From positions 1-6,451 of the forward strand of contig JAULUH010000027.1 of the NCBI GenBank assembly GCA_032111745.1: a DNA stretch of 6,451 bases, written 5' to 3'. This DNA comes from JAULUH01 sp032111745 (lineage in GTDB: Bacteria; Chloroflexota; Anaerolineae; JAAEKA01). This document shows positions 5,510 through 6,451 of the stretch, one piece after another (positions within the stretch are counted from its first letter, which is position 1; the number at the start of each line of letters is the position of its first letter). Below the pieces are notes generated by a model, which made no database searches, was not told the DNA's origin, and saw only the letters and a list, made by a program, of their open reading frames with translations. Made by a program: the position numbers and the translations under genes.

Positions 5510-6451
5510 ATGGATATCGACCGTATCGACCTCTATGACATCGAGCTGCCCCTGGTGCATCCTTTCGAGACCAGCTTCGGCCGCGAGACCACCCGGCCGT
5601 CGATCCTGGTGGCGGTGACCAGCGGCAGCCACACCGGCTGGGGCGAGTGCGTGGCCCAGGAAGGGCCCTGGTACTCCTATGAAACCGTCGAGACCGCCTG
5701 GCACGTGCTGCGCGATTTCCTGGTGCCCGCGGTGCGGGACTGCGAGCTGGACGGGCCGGAGGCTGTTGCCACGGCAGTGCGCCGGGTGCGCGGCCATGCC
5801 ATGGCCAGGGCGGCCCTGGAGAACGCGGCCTGGGACCTCTTCGCTCGGGCCACAGGGGTGCCGCTGGCGCAACTGTTGGCCCGTTCGTCGACGCTGCTGC
5901 CGCCCGCCGCACCGCGCGACCGCGTGCCCGTGGGTGTCAGCGTCGGGATCGAGCCCTCCCTGACCGCGCTGCTGGATCGCGTGGCCGGCCACATCGCCGA
6001 GGGCTACGGCCGCATCAAGCTCAAGATCAAGCCGGGCTGGGATGTGGACGTGGTGGCTGCCGTGCGGGAACGGTGGCCTGCGATCCCCTTGCAGGTCGAC
6101 GCCAATTCGGCCTACACCCTGGACGATGCGCCCACCCTGCGCCAGCTCGACCAGTTCGATCTGCTGCTCGTCGAGCAGCCCCTCCACCACGACGACATGG
6201 TGGACCATGCCGTTCTGCAGCGCCAGCTGCGGACCCCGATCTGCCTCGACGAGAGCATCCACTCGCCGGAACACGCCCGCTGGGCGCTGGACATCGCGGC
6301 CTGCCAGGTCATCAACATCAAGGTGGGCCGGGTCGGCGGCTTCGCCGCCGCCCTGGCCATCCACGACCTCTGCGCGCGGCGCGGCGTCTCCGTGTGGTGC
6401 GGCGGCATGCTGGAGACCAACGTCGGCCGGGCCGGCAACGTAGCCCTGGCC
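5510..6451 (+). CDS. N-succinylamino acid racemase / o-succinylbenzoate synthase group enolase (3' end outside window)
   Basis: The frame has 314 codons and is open at the window edge; the family is usually about 365-375 residues, so some 50-60 are missing. The N-terminal capping domain spans about 1-125. The barrel carries Lys170-x-Lys172 (IKLKIK), metal ligands Asp197 (VDAN), Glu222 (VEQP) and Asp247 (LDES), and the second catalytic base Lys271 (NIKVGRVGG). Arg274, three residues after that lysine, matches the arginine associated with racemase activity in promiscuous NSAR/OSBS enzymes, as I recall. The enzyme racemises N-succinylamino acids by proton exchange at the alpha carbon and/or dehydrates SHCHC to o-succinylbenzoate in menaquinone synthesis. 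The adjacent GNAT gene, 9 bases upstream, favours racemisation. About five extra residues appear near 126-137, before the first barrel strand. No Shine-Dalgarno sequence is visible, so translation may be coupled to the GNAT gene. Confidence 0.9.
   Translation, partial: MDIDRIDLYDIELPLVHPFETSFGRETTRPSILVAVTSGSHTGWGECVAQEGPWYSYETVETAWHVLRDFLVPAVRDCELDGPEAVATAVRRVRGHAMARAALENAAWDLFARATGVPLAQLLARSSTLLPPAAPRDRVPVGVSVGIEPSLTALLDRVAGHIAEGYGRIKLKIKPGWDVDVVAAVRERWPAIPLQVDANSAYTLDDAPTLRQLDQFDLLLVEQPLHHDDMVDHAVLQRQLRTPICLDESIHSPEHARWALDIAACQVINIKVGRVGGFAAALAIHDLCARRGVSVWCGGMLETNVGRAGNVALA

Noticed and set aside
5276..6364. 362-codon minus-strand open frame antisense to the GNAT and enolase genes
   Set aside because: The plus-strand frames carry complete family motifs. 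The antisense product is low-complexity His/Gly/Val/Gln-rich and matches nothing I recognise.

Overview
The window is a GC-rich stretch (roughly two-thirds G+C, strong G/C bias at third codon positions). Nearly all of it is coding and it contains no mobile element, RNA gene or CRISPR. Only the 153-base divergent intergenic region near 4502-4654 is relatively AT-rich. The gene content fits a free-living, high-GC bacterium: a GNAT protein of the COG3375 type beside an NSAR/OSBS-type enolase, a uracil-DNA-glycosylase-superfamily protein with a GQDP motif, and a very large amidohydrolase/S41 peptidase. Chloroflexota is my first guess and Actinobacteriota or Deinococcota are alternatives. The assignment is an inference from protein style, not from a marker gene.

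Left two-thirds, minus strand. A 1186-residue protein (941-4501) joins a complete metal-dependent amidohydrolase, with all expected metal and catalytic residues, to a C-terminal S41-type serine peptidase with a PDZ-like segment. The gap after it is 19 bases. Then comes a uracil-DNA-glycosylase-superfamily protein (1-921), whose 3' end lies outside the window. The two are probably co-transcribed from one promoter near 4560.

Middle. The 153-base region 4502-4654 carries two outward-facing extended -10 promoters, about 48 bases apart at their predicted start points. There is a small stem-loop or operator-like palindrome at the start of the rightward transcript, and an imperfect 11-base direct repeat flanks both promoters.

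Right third, plus strand. A COG3375-type GNAT acyltransferase (4655-5500) is followed after 9 bases by an enolase-superfamily protein of the N-succinylamino acid racemase / o-succinylbenzoate synthase group (5510 to the window edge). In characterised systems this pair acylates D-amino acids with succinyl-CoA and racemises the product; a deacylase then releases the L-amino acid. No deacylase of the usual M20 type is visible here. It may lie beyond 6451 or elsewhere.

The main point for follow-up is the amidohydrolase-S41 fusion. Its peptidase half lacks the lysine of the Ser-Lys dyad of CtpA/Prc enzymes but keeps serine, histidine and glutamate candidates that fit a tricorn-like arrangement. 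It has no signal peptide, so it is probably a cytoplasmic two-activity enzyme. Its divergent pairing with an amino-acid N-acylation/racemisation operon raises the unproven possibility of a shared peptide or amino-acid salvage function.
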